The notes below the pieces were generated by a model, which saw only the letters and a program-made list of their open reading frames with translations, was not told where the DNA came from and did not search any database. Both the position numbers and the translations under genes were made by a program. Below are positions 1 to 17,429 of a DNA stretch of 64,000 nucleotides, piece by piece; the first letter of the stretch is position 1, and each line of letters begins with the position of its first letter. The DNA comes from Podaxis mareebaensis (taxonomy: Eukaryota > Basidiomycota > Agaricomycetes > Agaricales > Agaricaceae): the NCBI GenBank assembly GCA_018524725.1, contig JAEUWP010000360.1:514862-578861 (forward strand), given 5' to 3'.

Positions 1-900
1 TCTGAAATGCATCCTTCCGTGGATGTCCGTATAACTGCAAACACTCTGGGCATGGTTCCCGACAAGGCATACCAGGTCGTCGAGCCAGGATCCTTCCTTC
101 TCCCTAGACAGGTGAGTTTCTGGTGGACGGATTGTGCCTTTATGACTCTCTGACTCTTTCGTCGAAGACTTTTGACCCGCCCAAAATTTATGCCAATGTT
201 TTCCATACAGACACTCGCCTGTATACTCTTGTTCTCCTTGATGCAGGTAGGTAGTGCCGAATGGGCGGATATAGAATAGACGCTCACCTCATCTTCAGAT
301 GTTCCTGACGAGACAAACGCTAGCTATACCACCTATTTGCATTGGATGCAGTATGTGACTTCGAACGACCGTTTTTCGTGATTTCACCCAACACTTTTAT
401 AGGCCCAATATTCCCCTATCTGCTAATCATACCTCTCGTATCCTCAACTTAAACAAGCACACCAAGTATATTCCTCCTCATCCCCAACAGGGAACAAAGT
501 ATCACCGCTATGTGTTATTCTTGCTTCAGCAGCCTCCGCGTGGTGCCTCCAAGTATTCTCTCAATATCGAGGCTCGCGCCAAGCCCGATGAACCTACATC
601 TCTACACCTCGACATTCCCGTGGTATCTGACAAGCAACGGAAGGGATTCCATCTTCGGAGTTTTATGCGTGAATGGGGCTTTGACATGCGCGAAGGTGGA
701 GGTGCTCACATGTGGCGAGAGGTCTGGGATGAGCACGTCTCGACCATCTATAAGGATATTCTTAGTGCGTCTCCCTTTCATCCCTTTCGCATATATGTGG
801 TTGACGAATTCCCGTAGAGATTCCGGAACCCCGCTACGGCCGTCCAAAGAAACCAGACCCATACGCCGCCCTCAAGCAGACCAAGAGATACATCAGTTGA
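1..900 (+). CDS. Mitochondrial large-subunit ribosomal protein mL38 (MRPL35-like), 5' partial
   Basis: The reconstructed protein has the phosphatidylethanolamine-binding-protein (PEBP) fold signature of mL38: VVEPGSFLLPRQ, then TRLYTLVLLDADVPDET, then HWMQPNIP, then YHRYVLFLLQQP. It ends in a basic tail, GRPKKPDPYAALKQTKRYIS. mL38 is a structural protein of the mitoribosome large subunit that carries a PEBP domain and is not an enzyme. Exons read 1-111, 168-246, 299-350, 403-764 and 818-900. All four introns are GT-AG and the frame is continuous. The first intron must end at 167, not at the later AG at 210, because only that keeps the conserved TFDPPKIYANVFHTD segment. The N-terminus, with any mitochondrial presequence, lies left of the window. 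Family assignment rests on motif order and the C-terminal tail; a cytosolic PEBP would lack that tail. Confidence 0.85.
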
Positions 901-3900
901 AGGTGTTGGTTTCCTGTGTTCCGCCGTTACATACCTGCCTGTTCTTCCTAGCACAGTTGCCTGGGCATCTACCTCCAATAGTTATCTATCAGTGCTTTCC
1001 ATCAGGCTTATTGCGGGATTAAGCGGTTAGTTGGGGCTTCTCTCCGCGACCCTCGTGGACCACCATAACATTATAACGATATATTAATTACTGGTATCGA
1101 ACGTGGAGACATGTCTGCCAGATACCCCGAGATCGCCCGCTTTGGCCACGGAGGTATCATTAGAATATCAAACACGTTGTTCATCATTTTGGAGGTGGCG
1201 TATCTGTTCTCACTGCTTTCTGCGCTGATATCGGTAGTCTATTTGTGGGTCAATTCACTATGGTGACGGTATGTCTATTCTGTCGAATTTAACTCAGACC
1301 GTTGACATTGCTGCTCTCATCGCAATGTCAACTTACGTACCTTGATTATATTACGTAGACACGGGCCTTGAGGCGCTCTGACGGTGAGAGACATTGGTGG
1401 GCGCTCCGAGGGAACAAGAGCTCACTCCATACAAGAGCGTGTGGTCGACGTCCTAGACCTTTCGTGGAATCGATATCTACATACATGGAGCAAATCCCAC
1501 GAGAGAAATACTTACGTTTCATCTATTGTAGGTTATCAATACACTTCGGAAATCCTTGGCTGATATTTACCAGGCTACGCACAGTGAAGCATATGGCGCG
1601 TCGGAGCCGCATGGCTGGATTTGTAAGTCAGGCCAGTGAAGCCAGAAACGACCATTCGGCACGGTGAACGCCTTGTAGGAGTGCGAGGACGTTTATATGT
1701 CATATTCTTCCGTGTGATTCTCCGTCGGCGCCTCTTTTGCCTGCCAGGATACAATTCGAGTTTAATGCCTGTTGAAGCTCTCGCCAAAGGTGTTCATGGG
1801 ACCGTCCAAGTAAAAATGCTAACAAACACTGTACACACAAGCTTCGGAGTTATATTTATCCGGATGTGATTGGATACCTATGTCCCCCTATGTCTTAGTC
1901 TGTCGTATATTCATTTCATGTGCTCGTTTAACCATGCCATATACTAAATCACTGAACCATCGGCACCGGGTTATTTAAATTCACGGTCTTGGTAGCGCAT
2001 GCACAACTACTGAGGATCTCTTGATCGTAGCCCGACTTCTACAAATTTGCATCGTTAGGGCGTGTCATTCGCCGTGACATATATCTACTCACATATCATG
2101 GATACCTATGGACACCCCTGCTCGATCTAACGCCGTCTGAGCTTGTCGGCTCGTGAATAATTTCAGGTGATTAAGTGGTCAGTGGACCGGTTATTGAATA
2201 TTGAGTTTTCTGGAGTTCATGGAAAATTTGTGATCATCTGGGACGACGACAGGACGTGTTTCAAATAGACTAGTAGCCGATTTCCGTTGTCTTTGAGATA
2301 AACAGCGGCAGAAAAAGTATTCTTGGAACAGGAGGTTTACCATACTTCCATATCCGATCCAAACATCGGATTTCTTAATGAGGCCTCACTGATCATTGTT
2401 TGATGGGTCTCGCGTGGCGAGCCCTAATCCGATGTCCGCAAGCTGGCCACCTGACTGCGCCCGAGGAACGGAGGATCTGTTGGAGCCGCCCTAAAGGGCA
2501 CGGAAGGGCCATCCGCAACCGCCTCCCGCCCCTGTTATGCTTGACCAATTCCAGCCAATTCCTCCCAAGGGATTGGCCAGAAAGGAGTGAGGTGGTGATA
2601 GATCGGAAAGTACCGAGGATATTCATCGAAGGTACTGAACATTTGATTGTATTAACATGGCAGAGGCCGTCAGTTGTTGAACTAAGACGCGGTGAGGGTA
2701 AAAAGACTACATTGCTACGCCGCTCGACGGGGGGTAGTATCTACAGATAGTATTCCGACGTGAATATGGATGAGTCCTGCGGGAGTTGTGTACCAGCGTA
2801 AGCGCAAACGTGGAATGAAGGGGACGGAAACATATTGCAGAGAGTAAGCCAGGGCCCCTAAACTTACTCGTCTGATCAAATTCGGATTAAATCTCAGCAT
2901 TTTTGAAAATATGTACTCTGGTAGGATTCCGGGTAAAGTCTGGAAGCCGCGACGGAGATGAGATCCTATGAGATCCTTGACGACGTCTTCAAATAGTAAG
3001 CTGGAAGGGCGAGGAGCCTCTCCGGATGAAATACCTCAAACGGGATTGGCCACCACCATCCATTCCCTTGTCAACAAATTCTAAACCAAACTTTGTAGGA
3101 GAGTGTGACTGTATCGGGCTTGTTGATTGATTCCTGGATCCACAACACAAGTGAGACAAGCCAGAACCTGCCACCATAACGGACAGGTGTTTTTCCGAGA
3201 CTGGTTGAGAATGGATGGTGTTTTTTGAGCGAGGGTTACGTCTTGGGTGTTTTACTGGTCGGACAACACTGCTGGTGCAGCGTCAGCATACGGAGCTCCA
3301 GCAATTCCGGAGATCTCAGCGAGGACCACCTAGGTTCGTGGCGGCAATACGACCAGATGAGGTCGAGTGTCGGTATGGACGTGCTTCGGGGGGAATCCGA
3401 TTCAGACAGACTGTTCGAAGTCCTGGAAGGGTTTGCAATGTTTGGTTCTTTCAGGACTTCATTGTCAGGACTTCATTGTCGTGGGTGGTGGCGGCCCCCG
3501 CCTTTGGGAACTCGCAGGGTAGGTTCGTACTGAGGTTCCTGTGTCACTCATTGACAGGCCCAGACCAAGGTGTACGTCGGTAGCACTCAATTATCTTTCA
3601 CCGAGCGCCGTCCCTGCCCAGTATGCGTTATCGGGCTGGTGTTGGAATTTGGAGAGTTGACATCTGGGGTCTGAGGACCAGGACTGTAACCACGCCAGGG
3701 CCGAGGTACCAAGATAATGGATTGTGTTCGCATCGCACTGCGCAAGAAGCATGAAGGTAATAGCCTAAAGGGAGTCTAAAGGGGTAAGGGTATGTTGGGA
3801 TTGGGACATCCTCTTCTGCTACGCGGCCAGTTCATCTTGCTGACATCCATTATCTCTGCTGCATACAATTTATAGCTCAAGTGTTTGGGTTACAAGCCGA

Positions 3901-4076
3901 TGGCAGATGAAGCTGAAGCGGTGAAGCTGGAAGCCTAAAGTTTGAAGCTTTGAAGAGTCAAGACCAGTCACCAAGTACTTGGTCTGATTACCCGAGACGG
4001 GATGCTTAGTCAGCATATATGGAATAGCCTTGCAGACGTGAATGAGGTTGGGCATCGACGATAATCCTCCTTATTC
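901..4076. other. 3.2 kb interval with no recognisable gene
   Basis: This is the largest gap in the left two thirds of the window. Base composition and CpG content look like neighbouring gene space, unlike the transposon region on the right. Open frames exist on both strands (for example about 116 codons at 2400-2750 and 122 codons at 3215-3583, plus strand). None joins into a multi-exon gene with recognisable motifs, and none resembles a transposase or reverse transcriptase. A 14-bp tandem duplication (caggacttcattgt twice) lies near 3451-3480. It may hold long UTRs, non-coding RNA or a fully decayed gene. Confidence 0.5.
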
Positions 4077-9000
<4,924 letters not shown>

Positions 9001-9147
9001 TTAGAATAGATTTGGATGTAGTAATAGAGAGTAATGGAAAGTAGTGATACGGGTGTTATGTAACATGTTCTTGGAAGCACTGAAAGGTTGATGTAAGAGT
9101 AACACTTGACACTCAACACCATGCACTCTTTCTTCTAACAAAAAACA

Positions 9148-11332
9148 ATGTCCACCACTTTTCCTGTAGAACAGGCACCCCCAACCTCTTTCAAACTTCA
9201 ACATTCTTCTCCTCTTGACTCTCTCGTCCGCAGGACATCCAAGCGAGCAAGGGCAGCTGTCCAGTCGACTGCATCACAACAATATCCTGCCCACCTCATC
9301 GATGACTACGCCGTTACATCTGCTTCGCAGGACGAAGATGAGGAAGACCCATATGGAGGCTATGCCACGGCGGAACCCCCACTGACACCCTCACGACACC
9401 CTTTCCACCATCAACAACCCACCCCCACCTCGCCTCTCCTACACGGACACTTCGCTCGTAATTCTACGGCAACAGCGTCGGTAAATGGATCGTATATCGA
9501 TACAAGAGTGTCTGTCGACTCGAGGAATGTGTACCAGGACTTGGAGTATCGCTACCACGACGACGAAAGCATCTACTCACAAAATGACCCTCCTTCCCCT
9601 GCTATTCGCGACTCCTGGCGTTCTGGGGTCAGTTCTAGCACTGTTCGTCCTTATGACCCAGGAGTCTCCGTCCCTTCAAAATTGTCAAATATCAATTCAA
9701 GCACTCAGCCGGCGGCTGTGCCCCCGGAACCGGTGGAATCATCTCCATGGGCGTCCTCTGTCCCAACTGTCGTTGTTTCATCGCCAGATGTGGCTGATAG
9801 TGGCCATAGACCTGGGCGAGCGCCCGTGGTCAGGCCAATCACGTCAAACTTTTCAAGACCGGTGCGGCCGTCACCTCTATCGCCTCCAGCAGGCGCACCG
9901 CAACAAGTTACGGCACCACCCCCACTGCCACCAAATTCGGAGGAACAAAAACGTCGAGTGTTAGAACGAAATATCAATCGTGCCGTTTCCCATCCCTCTC
10001 CCCAGCAGAGCCAGCAACAGATGAATTACTCCCAGCAATCAACATCACCCACCCCTAACCCCTACCTCACTACGACTGGTATTCATAAACAACCTCAGGT
10101 TGCCAGTTCCATTTCGCCAGAGAATCTGCTGCCGAATCCTTATGCAGACATCCCACCTGTCCCACCTCTCCAGGTCAACAAACTCAACAAGCCCAACTCC
10201 ACGAACCAACATCTGGACCTTTCATTCAGAAACCAAGGCCCCCGGCACCAAACACCATCTCCACAGCCGTCTGATCAACGCTCAGATCAACGGTCCCTAC
10301 AACCATCACCTACCCCGCAGGCCAAGGGGAATCAGAACTCTGCATCGCATCTATCCCCTGTCCCCCTTCCTCGACGCCCACCCTCGAGGAGTGACTCTCC
10401 TGCGAGTCTGTACTCCGCCTATTCATATTACAATTATGAGAGTGCTGTGCCTTCACCTGTGAGCAGCGACTTCTCCGGCCCACCTTCGAGAGCATCTCCT
10501 GCCCCGCAACCTCCTTTATCGCAACCCCAAACCTCAAGACACTTGGAACCCAATCCCTCGCAGAACAATCAACGTTCAAAGTCACCAAGCAACATGCGAA
10601 CTGGTTCTCCTGTCGTCACAGAGCCACGATCACCACAAGATTTCTTGCAGCTGGGCATTCAGAATCACGAAGCTAATCGTTTGCGGGAGGCGGCGATGTA
10701 CTTTGAGAAGAGTGCAAAAGAGAATGGTGGTTGCGGAGTTGGGATGCTCATGTGGGGACTGACACTCAGGCATGGATGGGGATGTGAGAAGAATGAAAAG
10801 GTTGGGTTTAAATGGTTGAGAAAGGCGGCAGAGCATGCAGTTGTTGATTTGGAAAGTGCAAGAGGGGGAAAGAGTGTCGATACGGCGCCTGTACAGGTGG
10901 GTTATCTTCGCTGTTATAGAGCACATTGGATTGCTGACGGGTGGGATGGTAGGATGAGCTTGTGTTGGCTATCTATGAGGTTGGACAATGCTTTTTCCAT
11001 GGATGGGGTGTCTCTAAGGATCAAAAGATGGCTGTGGTAAGTCACCCGTTTCGGTTACGACGAACTCCGGTCTCACATACCTCTTGCAGAGCTACTACAC
11101 AGTAGCCGCCCGTCTAGGCGATCCGGATGCTCAGACTGATCTCGCTTTCTGTCTCGCAAACGGAAAGGGTTGTAAGAAGGACCGTAAGGAAGCGGCGAAG
11201 TGGTACCGTGCTGCGGTTAGTACTGCGTCTGGTTGTCTCTTTTCCCGAAGGCTGATATTTTTTTGCTTTCAGGTTGCGCAGGGTGTGAGCGACGTTGGTC
11301 TTGCATGGATCTACAAGGAAAAATTCATGTGA
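9148..11332 (+). CDS. Sel1-repeat protein, Dsf2-like
   Basis: Four exons: 9148-10896, 10953-11036, 11090-11215 and 11273-11332. All introns are GT-AG and every exon is a whole number of codons. The first roughly 490 residues are low-complexity and rich in Pro, Ser and Gln, with repeated SP/TP sites. The C-terminal part holds about four Sel1-like TPR-type repeats: LQLGIQNHEANRLREAAMYF, GMLMWGLTLRHGWGCEKNEK, YYTVAARLGDPDAQTDLAFC and CLANGKGCKKDRKEAAKWYR. The final residues DVGLAWIYKEKFM resemble the tail of fungal Dsf2-type proteins. Sel1 repeats are protein-binding scaffolds; the related Skt5/Chs4 family activates chitin synthase. Here the partner is unknown. It starts 147 bp after PRP16 on the same strand, so the 5' region is short. 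Confidence 0.8.
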
Positions 11333-11728
11333 CCTACATTTGCTTTCTTCGCATTCTCGATGTCTATACTTTCACTCGCTGAACCTTAATTCGGTCCGGT
11401 CTGCGATTAATTTATCTACCCATCCCATATACCCCAATCTTGACGGATCACTTGGCATGTATAGTACCTCTACACAACTCTTGCGCTCGCCACACTTCCA
11501 TTCCTTCCTTTACCCCCCCTTAACTGTATCTCTCCTGCTAGTGCTCTTGTCAGATGGATTCAAGTCTGGTGATTGCCTACGATTTCTGGATCACAAGTAG
11601 TTATAGCCCACAATAACATTGTCGTCTTCATTTCTGATAACAATGCGATAATAGTGGCGTTGACGATGAAGGTGTACAAGCTCTGGGGGGTGTTACGTGG
11701 AGCCAAAGTAATGTATGCGGTGTATTAT
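11333..11728. other. Short convergent intergenic region
   Basis: This stretch lies between the 3' ends of the Sel1-repeat gene (plus) and the first F-box gene (minus). It is T/C-rich and shows only short open frames that look like chance. It should contain the 3' UTRs and polyadenylation signals of both genes; I cannot point to a definite signal. Confidence 0.4.
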
Positions 11729-14066
11729 TCACTTCTCCGATCGCGCTCGTAAACGCGGTGTCCACTTTTGACCTCTGGCGTCGACTATGTGAACGTTGTA
11801 TAGTTTCTGTAAACGTTCGGCCCACATAACCCAATGGCTTCTCTTGATCTCATGCCTGAAGAAATCAGGTAAGTCAAAGTGCAGCTCGATACCTTCCGCC
11901 TTACGACTCACTCTGTTTCGGGCCATAGGCAACGATCCACCTTCACTTGACGAAGGGAGGGGAAGCTCGACAGATCCAGTCCCTCAAGGTACTTGAACCT
12001 GTCCCTCTCAACCCCGATTCTGACGTCTTTGGTCATGACGTGTATCTCTTGCAGTGGATGTGGATTGGAACTAGAAAAGAACTCTGAAATTGCGAACTGG
12101 TACACTGATGGTTAGTTCTGGCGCCGGAATCGACGACCGGGGGCTGGACGTACCCCGGCTTTCTCTGCGGGAACTTCAAATTTCTCGAGGTTTATGCAGA
12201 TATCAAAGACGTTGATTCCAGGTATGAAACCGGTTTGGAGGATCTTGAGTTTGGGGCCGTGTTTACGAAGGAACGGGACCACTCCTTCACATTTCTCTAA
12301 CATCGGAAAACGGCCAATGCGGATCCTGGGAAGGCTGGGAAGGAGGCGTCAGAAGGCCAAGAGGCACAGACAACAAAAAGAGAGGCGTACTCCATGAGAG
12401 CCAGGAAAGAAAGAAGCGAATTGTTGGTGGCTACGCAGGTAAGGGATTCGAGGTTGGAAAGGCCATCCCTTGGAACAGTCGCTGCATCGAATATGAGTTT
12501 TGCTGAGGAAGTCCACTTTAAGTTCCTGAGCGAAGTAAAGGAAAGGAGTGGTTCCGCCGGCTTGGGATTATTTGGCCTGGTGACGTGAGTTGAGAGGTCG
12601 ACGAGGCGTGGTCCAGCCACTTGAGATAGAGTGGTGAGCGCCTGCCAATCGAAGATATCTTTGGGATCAGTGGAGGAAGAATAGCGAGAGAGCGCTGCGA
12701 CTCGTCGAAGATTGGGAGTATGGGCGAGGATACCGCTCAGGTGTTCAGCATTCCAGATCATATAGGAACGTTCTATCGTGAAGAGTGATCTTGCATGGTG
12801 TCCCAATTCTGGTCTACGGGAGAACAAGACGGAAATTGTGGCTAGTTCTCTATCACTGGCGGTGACAATGGATCGATAATACAGCGGAATACTCAATTCC
12901 TGGAGAAAGACGATCACTTGAGAGGAGGGATAAGCTGAGGCCCTGAAGTACTCACATAGAACAGCTTGCAGACGAGGGCCAGACCACGACGGTAACTACA
13001 GCCAAAACAGTCCTGCCACTTGATCAGTCTTTCATCAAATTCGGTGTCCTCCAAATCACTGATTCCCATTGCATGCAATATGATCGTTTGCCAGGCATTT
13101 TTGGGCAGTATCTTGAGCCAATCCCGTGTTGATGCTTGTCCCAGACACACCGCCTTCGACTGTTCCTTTGGAGCAAAGTTGCGTACACTATAGCATTAAG
13201 TTTTGTCGACGGACTTGGAAGACGGACGACTCGCAACTTACTCAACAAACTGGACGACTGGATAATCCTTCCAGGCATCACGGGTCCGCTGTACAAGCCC
13301 TTCATTCATGACGACAACAATCTTTGTGATGCCTGGAATTTTGACGAGTTGGGGCATCCAAGTGGGGTCCATATAGAGGTGACGGGGGGTTAGGTGAATC
13401 ACTTGTATAGACTTGTTTTGGCATAGTGCATATACGAGGTCCGTGGTATGGTTACGACTGGATGATCGCCAGGAGATTGCTGGAAAGACGAATTCCATCT
13501 ATTTTATGACACTCGTTTAGCCGAAGGACTTTTTTTGAATGTAAGAAAGACTTCACCAATGGCCATTCCGGTATATATTGACAAATGGCATCGACTAATG
13601 AGTGGCCCTTCTGGTTGTTGGTCCGATCTGGGTCATAGACAATCAAGCGCTGGACTCGAAGGCTGGAAAAGCCCTTGCGCAATGCGGTCACGTTTTCATG
13701 AGAATAGATCTCCAGGGACAAGCACAAGTCAGTGAGGTTCTTGGTCGACTTCAGAATGGTTGACAAAGATGTGCAGTAGCCACTCTCGATACGGAGTTTC
13801 TTGATGAATCCTCCGAGGAGAGGAGTAGATTGTAGCGCATATTCCAAAGCCTGCATCTGCGCTTTAGAACGCAACACTACCACACTGTACAGGAGTGGTG
13901 TCGCCACGCGGAGCCAGTCCTTACAGACGAGGAGGTAGGCGGATGTGGATCGTTCATAGTTGGAGAAAGGCGACCGGCCGGTTGTGCAGGCGAACGATTC
14001 GTCGGGGACTTGGAGCGCTGGAGTTAGGATTTCTTTGAGAAGCTCGTCGGGCAGGAAGGAGTACAT
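11729..14066 (-). CDS. F-box/LRR-type protein with two F-box-like segments, paralogue 1
   Basis: The protein starts MYSFLPDELLKEILTPALQ, a typical fungal F-box start, with CKDWLRVATPLLYSVVVL following, then LRR-like helices (LSTILKSTKNLTDLCLSLEI). After an in-frame linker a second F-box-like segment appears, DWLKILPKNAWQTIILHAMG then LALVCKLFY, followed by another LRR-like half. F-box proteins usually recruit targets to SCF ubiquitin ligases; the target here is unknown. Exons run 14066-13557, 13498-13242, 13187-12956, and from 12899 onward, with three further introns. All boundaries keep frame and fall at the same places as in the neighbouring paralogue. The C-terminus is RGQKWTPRLRARSEK. The ATG at 14066 is preferred to one 30 nt upstream because the paralogue starts at the same residue. 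Confidence 0.78.
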
Positions 14067-14485
14067 CGCTGAAAGAAAGTCAATGCATGCGACCAAAGGA
14101 ATATATAAGAATGATCAAGTGTGACAACCCGCGCCAATAAATACAGCACATCCACTTCCCATTACCTTGGTATGTAATATTTACGTTTTGGCTTTCAACT
14201 CGACGCTTGTCGTCAGGCACTAATTCGTTGTGTCGAAAGTGGCATAAGCTAGGATCAAAGACGTATGCCATATATTGAATAGGAGAATAGGAGTTCACCC
14301 ACAGGACCGAGTCGGAAAGACCGAGGTGCAACGAATTTGCCAATACGGGTCGAAGGCTTGTGACGGGTAGCAACAGCATCACTGGAGCATCATCACCCGA
14401 GAAATTAGCGCATATCATACAAGATAAAAATAAATAACAGGTATGATCCAAAACGTCCCTGTCCTAGCCTAAGTCGCAACACTAT
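14067..14485. other. Intergenic region between the two F-box paralogues
   Basis: About 420 bp lie between the start of paralogue 1 and the stop of paralogue 2, both read leftward. It should hold the promoter of paralogue 1. A minus-strand open frame of 123 codons here (14080-14451) has no homologous-looking segment beside paralogue 2, so I treat it as chance. Confidence 0.4.
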
Positions 14486-16912
14486 TTATTTCTCTTTCCT
14501 GGCTCGCAAACGAGGCACCCATTTTTGTCCCCCACCATCCACGATGTCTACCCCGTACAATTCTTGCAGACGCTCCGCCCAAGCTACCCAGTGACTCTTC
14601 TTTATCCCGTTCCTGTGAATAACATGAACACCTGAGCGTTATCACAGAGATGTTTTGTACGTCACGTACTCAGTAGTCGGCCAGCAACATTTGCTAACCT
14701 TGATTTGACGGAGAGATGTAAAGTTCGACAAATCGAGTCCGCCAATGTACTTGAATTTCTCCCTCTCCGCGCCACGAGCAACGTCGTTAGTATTGATATA
14801 TAAAATTTCCAACGGATGTTCATCGCTACTAGAGAAGAACTCTGGCACAGCAAACTGGCCGAGCAAGTCTCAAGTAAGCCATCACAACAAGACAAAGAAG
14901 CCGGGCACTGAACATACCCCTGGTTTTTCATGAGGGACCGTGAATTCTTCAAGGTTCGGGCATGTGTCGAAAACACTGATCCCTGGCAAGAACCCGAGTT
15001 CCAGAGAAAGCAACTTGTGACCGTGCTTTCGCAGGAATGTAATGGCGCCTTCGCACTTGTCGAGCATGGGAAAACGGGCGCGCCGAATTTTGGGGAGTCT
15101 GGGAACACCGAATCAATTAGCATTAGCCAATTACCAGATGGAGAGGGAGGAAGGATTCACTCCATGCAACTCAATAACGATAAAAGGGTGTTGTTAATCG
15201 AGATGCATGTGATGCTCTCTAGGTTCTGTAGTGCCTTCTTTTTCACTTTTGCTGGTTCAAAGGTGAACTTGGCAGACGATGTAAAGTCGAGGTGCTTCAG
15301 CGCAGTAAATTGGTAGAAAACGTCAGGTGTTTTAGGTTGGGTTGGTCGATGGAGATGAATCGCAAGGTCAACGAGGCGTGGGCCCACTTTCTGTGCTAGC
15401 GTAGATAGTGCTTGCCAGTCGAAAATGTCGTAGGAACCAGAATAATAATCTATTTTGGCCGATACGCGCTGGAGATTAGGCGTGTGAAGGAGGAATTCGA
15501 TCAAATTTTGAGTGATCATGTTGTTGTAACTCCTGGTTACGGTAAAGAGTGTTTTGATTCGTCTGCCAATTTCTTTCTTTCGCGAGACCAGAGAGGCTAG
15601 GCTTTGAAGGTCGTTATCAATTGTAATGATGATGCAGCGCCAGTAGAGGGGCATGGCCAATTTCTAGTTGTTGGTTGTCATGTTAGCGTAGTAAAGGAAT
15701 AAAGGGCATTTTGGGAGCTAACATGGAGCTTCTTGCAGACGCATGCAAGGTATTGTCGGTTCTTGGGCTGATAGCAATATTCGAGGGTCCGGGGAAGTTC
15801 AGAAAACTCGCATTGCTCCAACTCGGGCAATCCCATAGCGTAGAAAAGAATATTGGTCCAAACGGAATCCGGGAAAGCCGTCAGCCAATCTTTCTGGGTC
15901 GTAGGTTTTGGCGAAGGGCTCCTCTCAGGTGAGTTCCAAGCATTGCTCGGTTTAACGTCTGCCCCCACCTTCTCATCTCTGTACGATGAATGAGGGCTCA
16001 TGCGCATATTCTTTCTCGGAAAAAAAGCACGCACTCGACCCAGTGTACAAGTTGCTTCAGCCTCGGGTTTGACTGAACAGTGCTGTTAAAACTCGAAGAA
16101 GCGAGACTTGTTGTGGTCCTGACGATGATTTTCTTTAGGTTGGGAGCTTCGGACAAACGATCGAGCCAGCTTGGATAGTTGTATTGTCCGACAATGGATA
16201 CGACTTCTATTGACTGGCTCTTGGATATCGCAGTAGCGAATTCACCGTATCTTGTCATTCCTGACGTGTACCAATATGACCAAGCAGGGAGGAAGACTGT
16301 TTTCTAATAAACAGAACAAAACGAATACAAGACTGCAATGAGATTATGTGGGAGAAGGTGGGAGAAAGGCAAGGCGCCCCGACGCACCAGTTTATCCCAT
16401 TTCTCAACGTATTCGTGCGTCGATTTGAGCAATTGTTGGGCTTTCTGGTTTAGATTCCGGTGGGTGTGTCCGCAGAGATCGTACACGATCAACCTCGTCG
16501 GGTTGATGAAGGCGAATCCTCTGCGAATAGCCGCGACGTTATCGCTTGAGTAGACCTCCAATGATAAGCACAAGTCTGTAAGATTCTTTGCGCCCTTGAG
16601 GATAGTCAGTAAGGAGGTACAGTAACCGCTTTCAATCCGGAGTTTCCTGATAAAGTCTGCCAGGACGGGGGTGGACTCGATAGCGGACTCGAGGGCCTGT
16701 ATCTGTGCCTTTGAACGTAGCACGACAACGCTGTATAGCAACGGGGTTGCAACACGGAGCCAATCCTTGCATACGAGGAGGTACGCCGACGTCGTTTGAT
16801 TGTAGTTTGAAAAGGGGGACCGTCCACTGGTACAAGCGAACGAGTCGTCGGGGACTCGGAGCGCCGGCGCTAGAATTTCTTTGAGGAGTTCGTCTGGCAG
16901 GAAGGAATACAT
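14486..16912 (-). CDS. F-box/LRR-type protein with two F-box-like segments, paralogue 2
   Basis: This is a tandem paralogue of the gene at 11729-14066, with the same order of parts: MYSFLPDELLKEILAPALR, CKDWLRVATPLLYSVVVL, an LRR-like stretch, an in-frame linker, a second F-box-like segment (DWLTAFPDSVWTNILFYAMG, then YLACVCKKLH), then repeats such as LRKHGHKLLSLELGFLPGI. The C-terminus is GQKWVPRLRARKEK. The intron before KTVFLPAWSYW, the one after HWVE, and the ones after KKLH, SCME and KPG are all in phase and match the paralogue. Identity is highest in the first 130 residues and the final 60, and low in the middle, which suggests different target specificity. Function is inferred only from the F-box family (SCF substrate adaptors). 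The first intron lies inside codons that remain open past the splice site, so the donor is inferred from the paralogue. Confidence 0.78.
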
Positions 16913-17429
16913 GCCGGACGAGCGCTGAGAGATGTGGGTGGATGGATCAAGTTGGTTATTGCGAGTTCTATATAAACAAGGTTGGCGGAGAGAAAATGAT
17001 GGAAGCGGTCTGACACGTTTTTTTCTTACGTGACTCAGATTTACCAGCATGTGGGGGGGCGCCAGAGCGCCATGTGCTGCAGTGGACTCACGTCGGGCAC
17101 AGGCGGGATTGACTCACTCAGGACTCATTCCCCATCATTTCCGCCCTTGACGACGGTGCGGTAGAAAACAGTGATTCCAAAAGCCAATTATACATCGGGT
17201 AGAGCAGTGCAGTAAGTGGGAGGTCGAGACTCCAAGAGAAAACGAATACAAAAATTATCTATGAGCAATACTACAGTGCCGAAGCCAGATAAAAATATAA
17301 TGCAGACGCGAGTTGAATTCGAAATGTTCGAAAGTTCCGTGCGTTGATGGTAAGAATAAGGTTAAAAGTAATTAGTGTTGTCCGTGTTGCGTGTTTCGGA
17401 TTCATGTGAAAGATCTGAACCATCATTGA
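16913..17429. other. Intergenic region, no gene seen
   Basis: About 520 bp separate the start of F-box paralogue 2 from the stop codon of DOT1, both on the minus strand. It should contain the promoter of the F-box gene and the 3' UTR of DOT1. I see no RNA gene and no convincing open frame. Confidence 0.4.

Noticed and set aside
201..246. Acceptor at 210 for the first intron of mL38
   Set aside because: It breaks the frame; the acceptor at 167 restores TFDPPKIYANVFHTDTRLYT.
1111..1254. Short frame beginning MSARYPEIARFGHGG
   Set aside because: Reads like a possible exon, but no neighbouring exons extend it and it matches no family I recognise.
2400..2750. 116-codon plus-strand frame and its 77-codon antisense partner
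   Set aside because: Both strands are open by chance in GC-rich sequence; no domain or splice-linked exons.
9485..10588. Other-frame and antisense open frames inside the Sel1-repeat gene
   Set aside because: Low-complexity Pro/Ser/Gln coding DNA leaves shifted and antisense frames open; the Sel1 repeats fix the real frame.
14080..14451. 123-codon minus-strand frame between the F-box genes
   Set aside because: Not found beside the second paralogue and without motifs.
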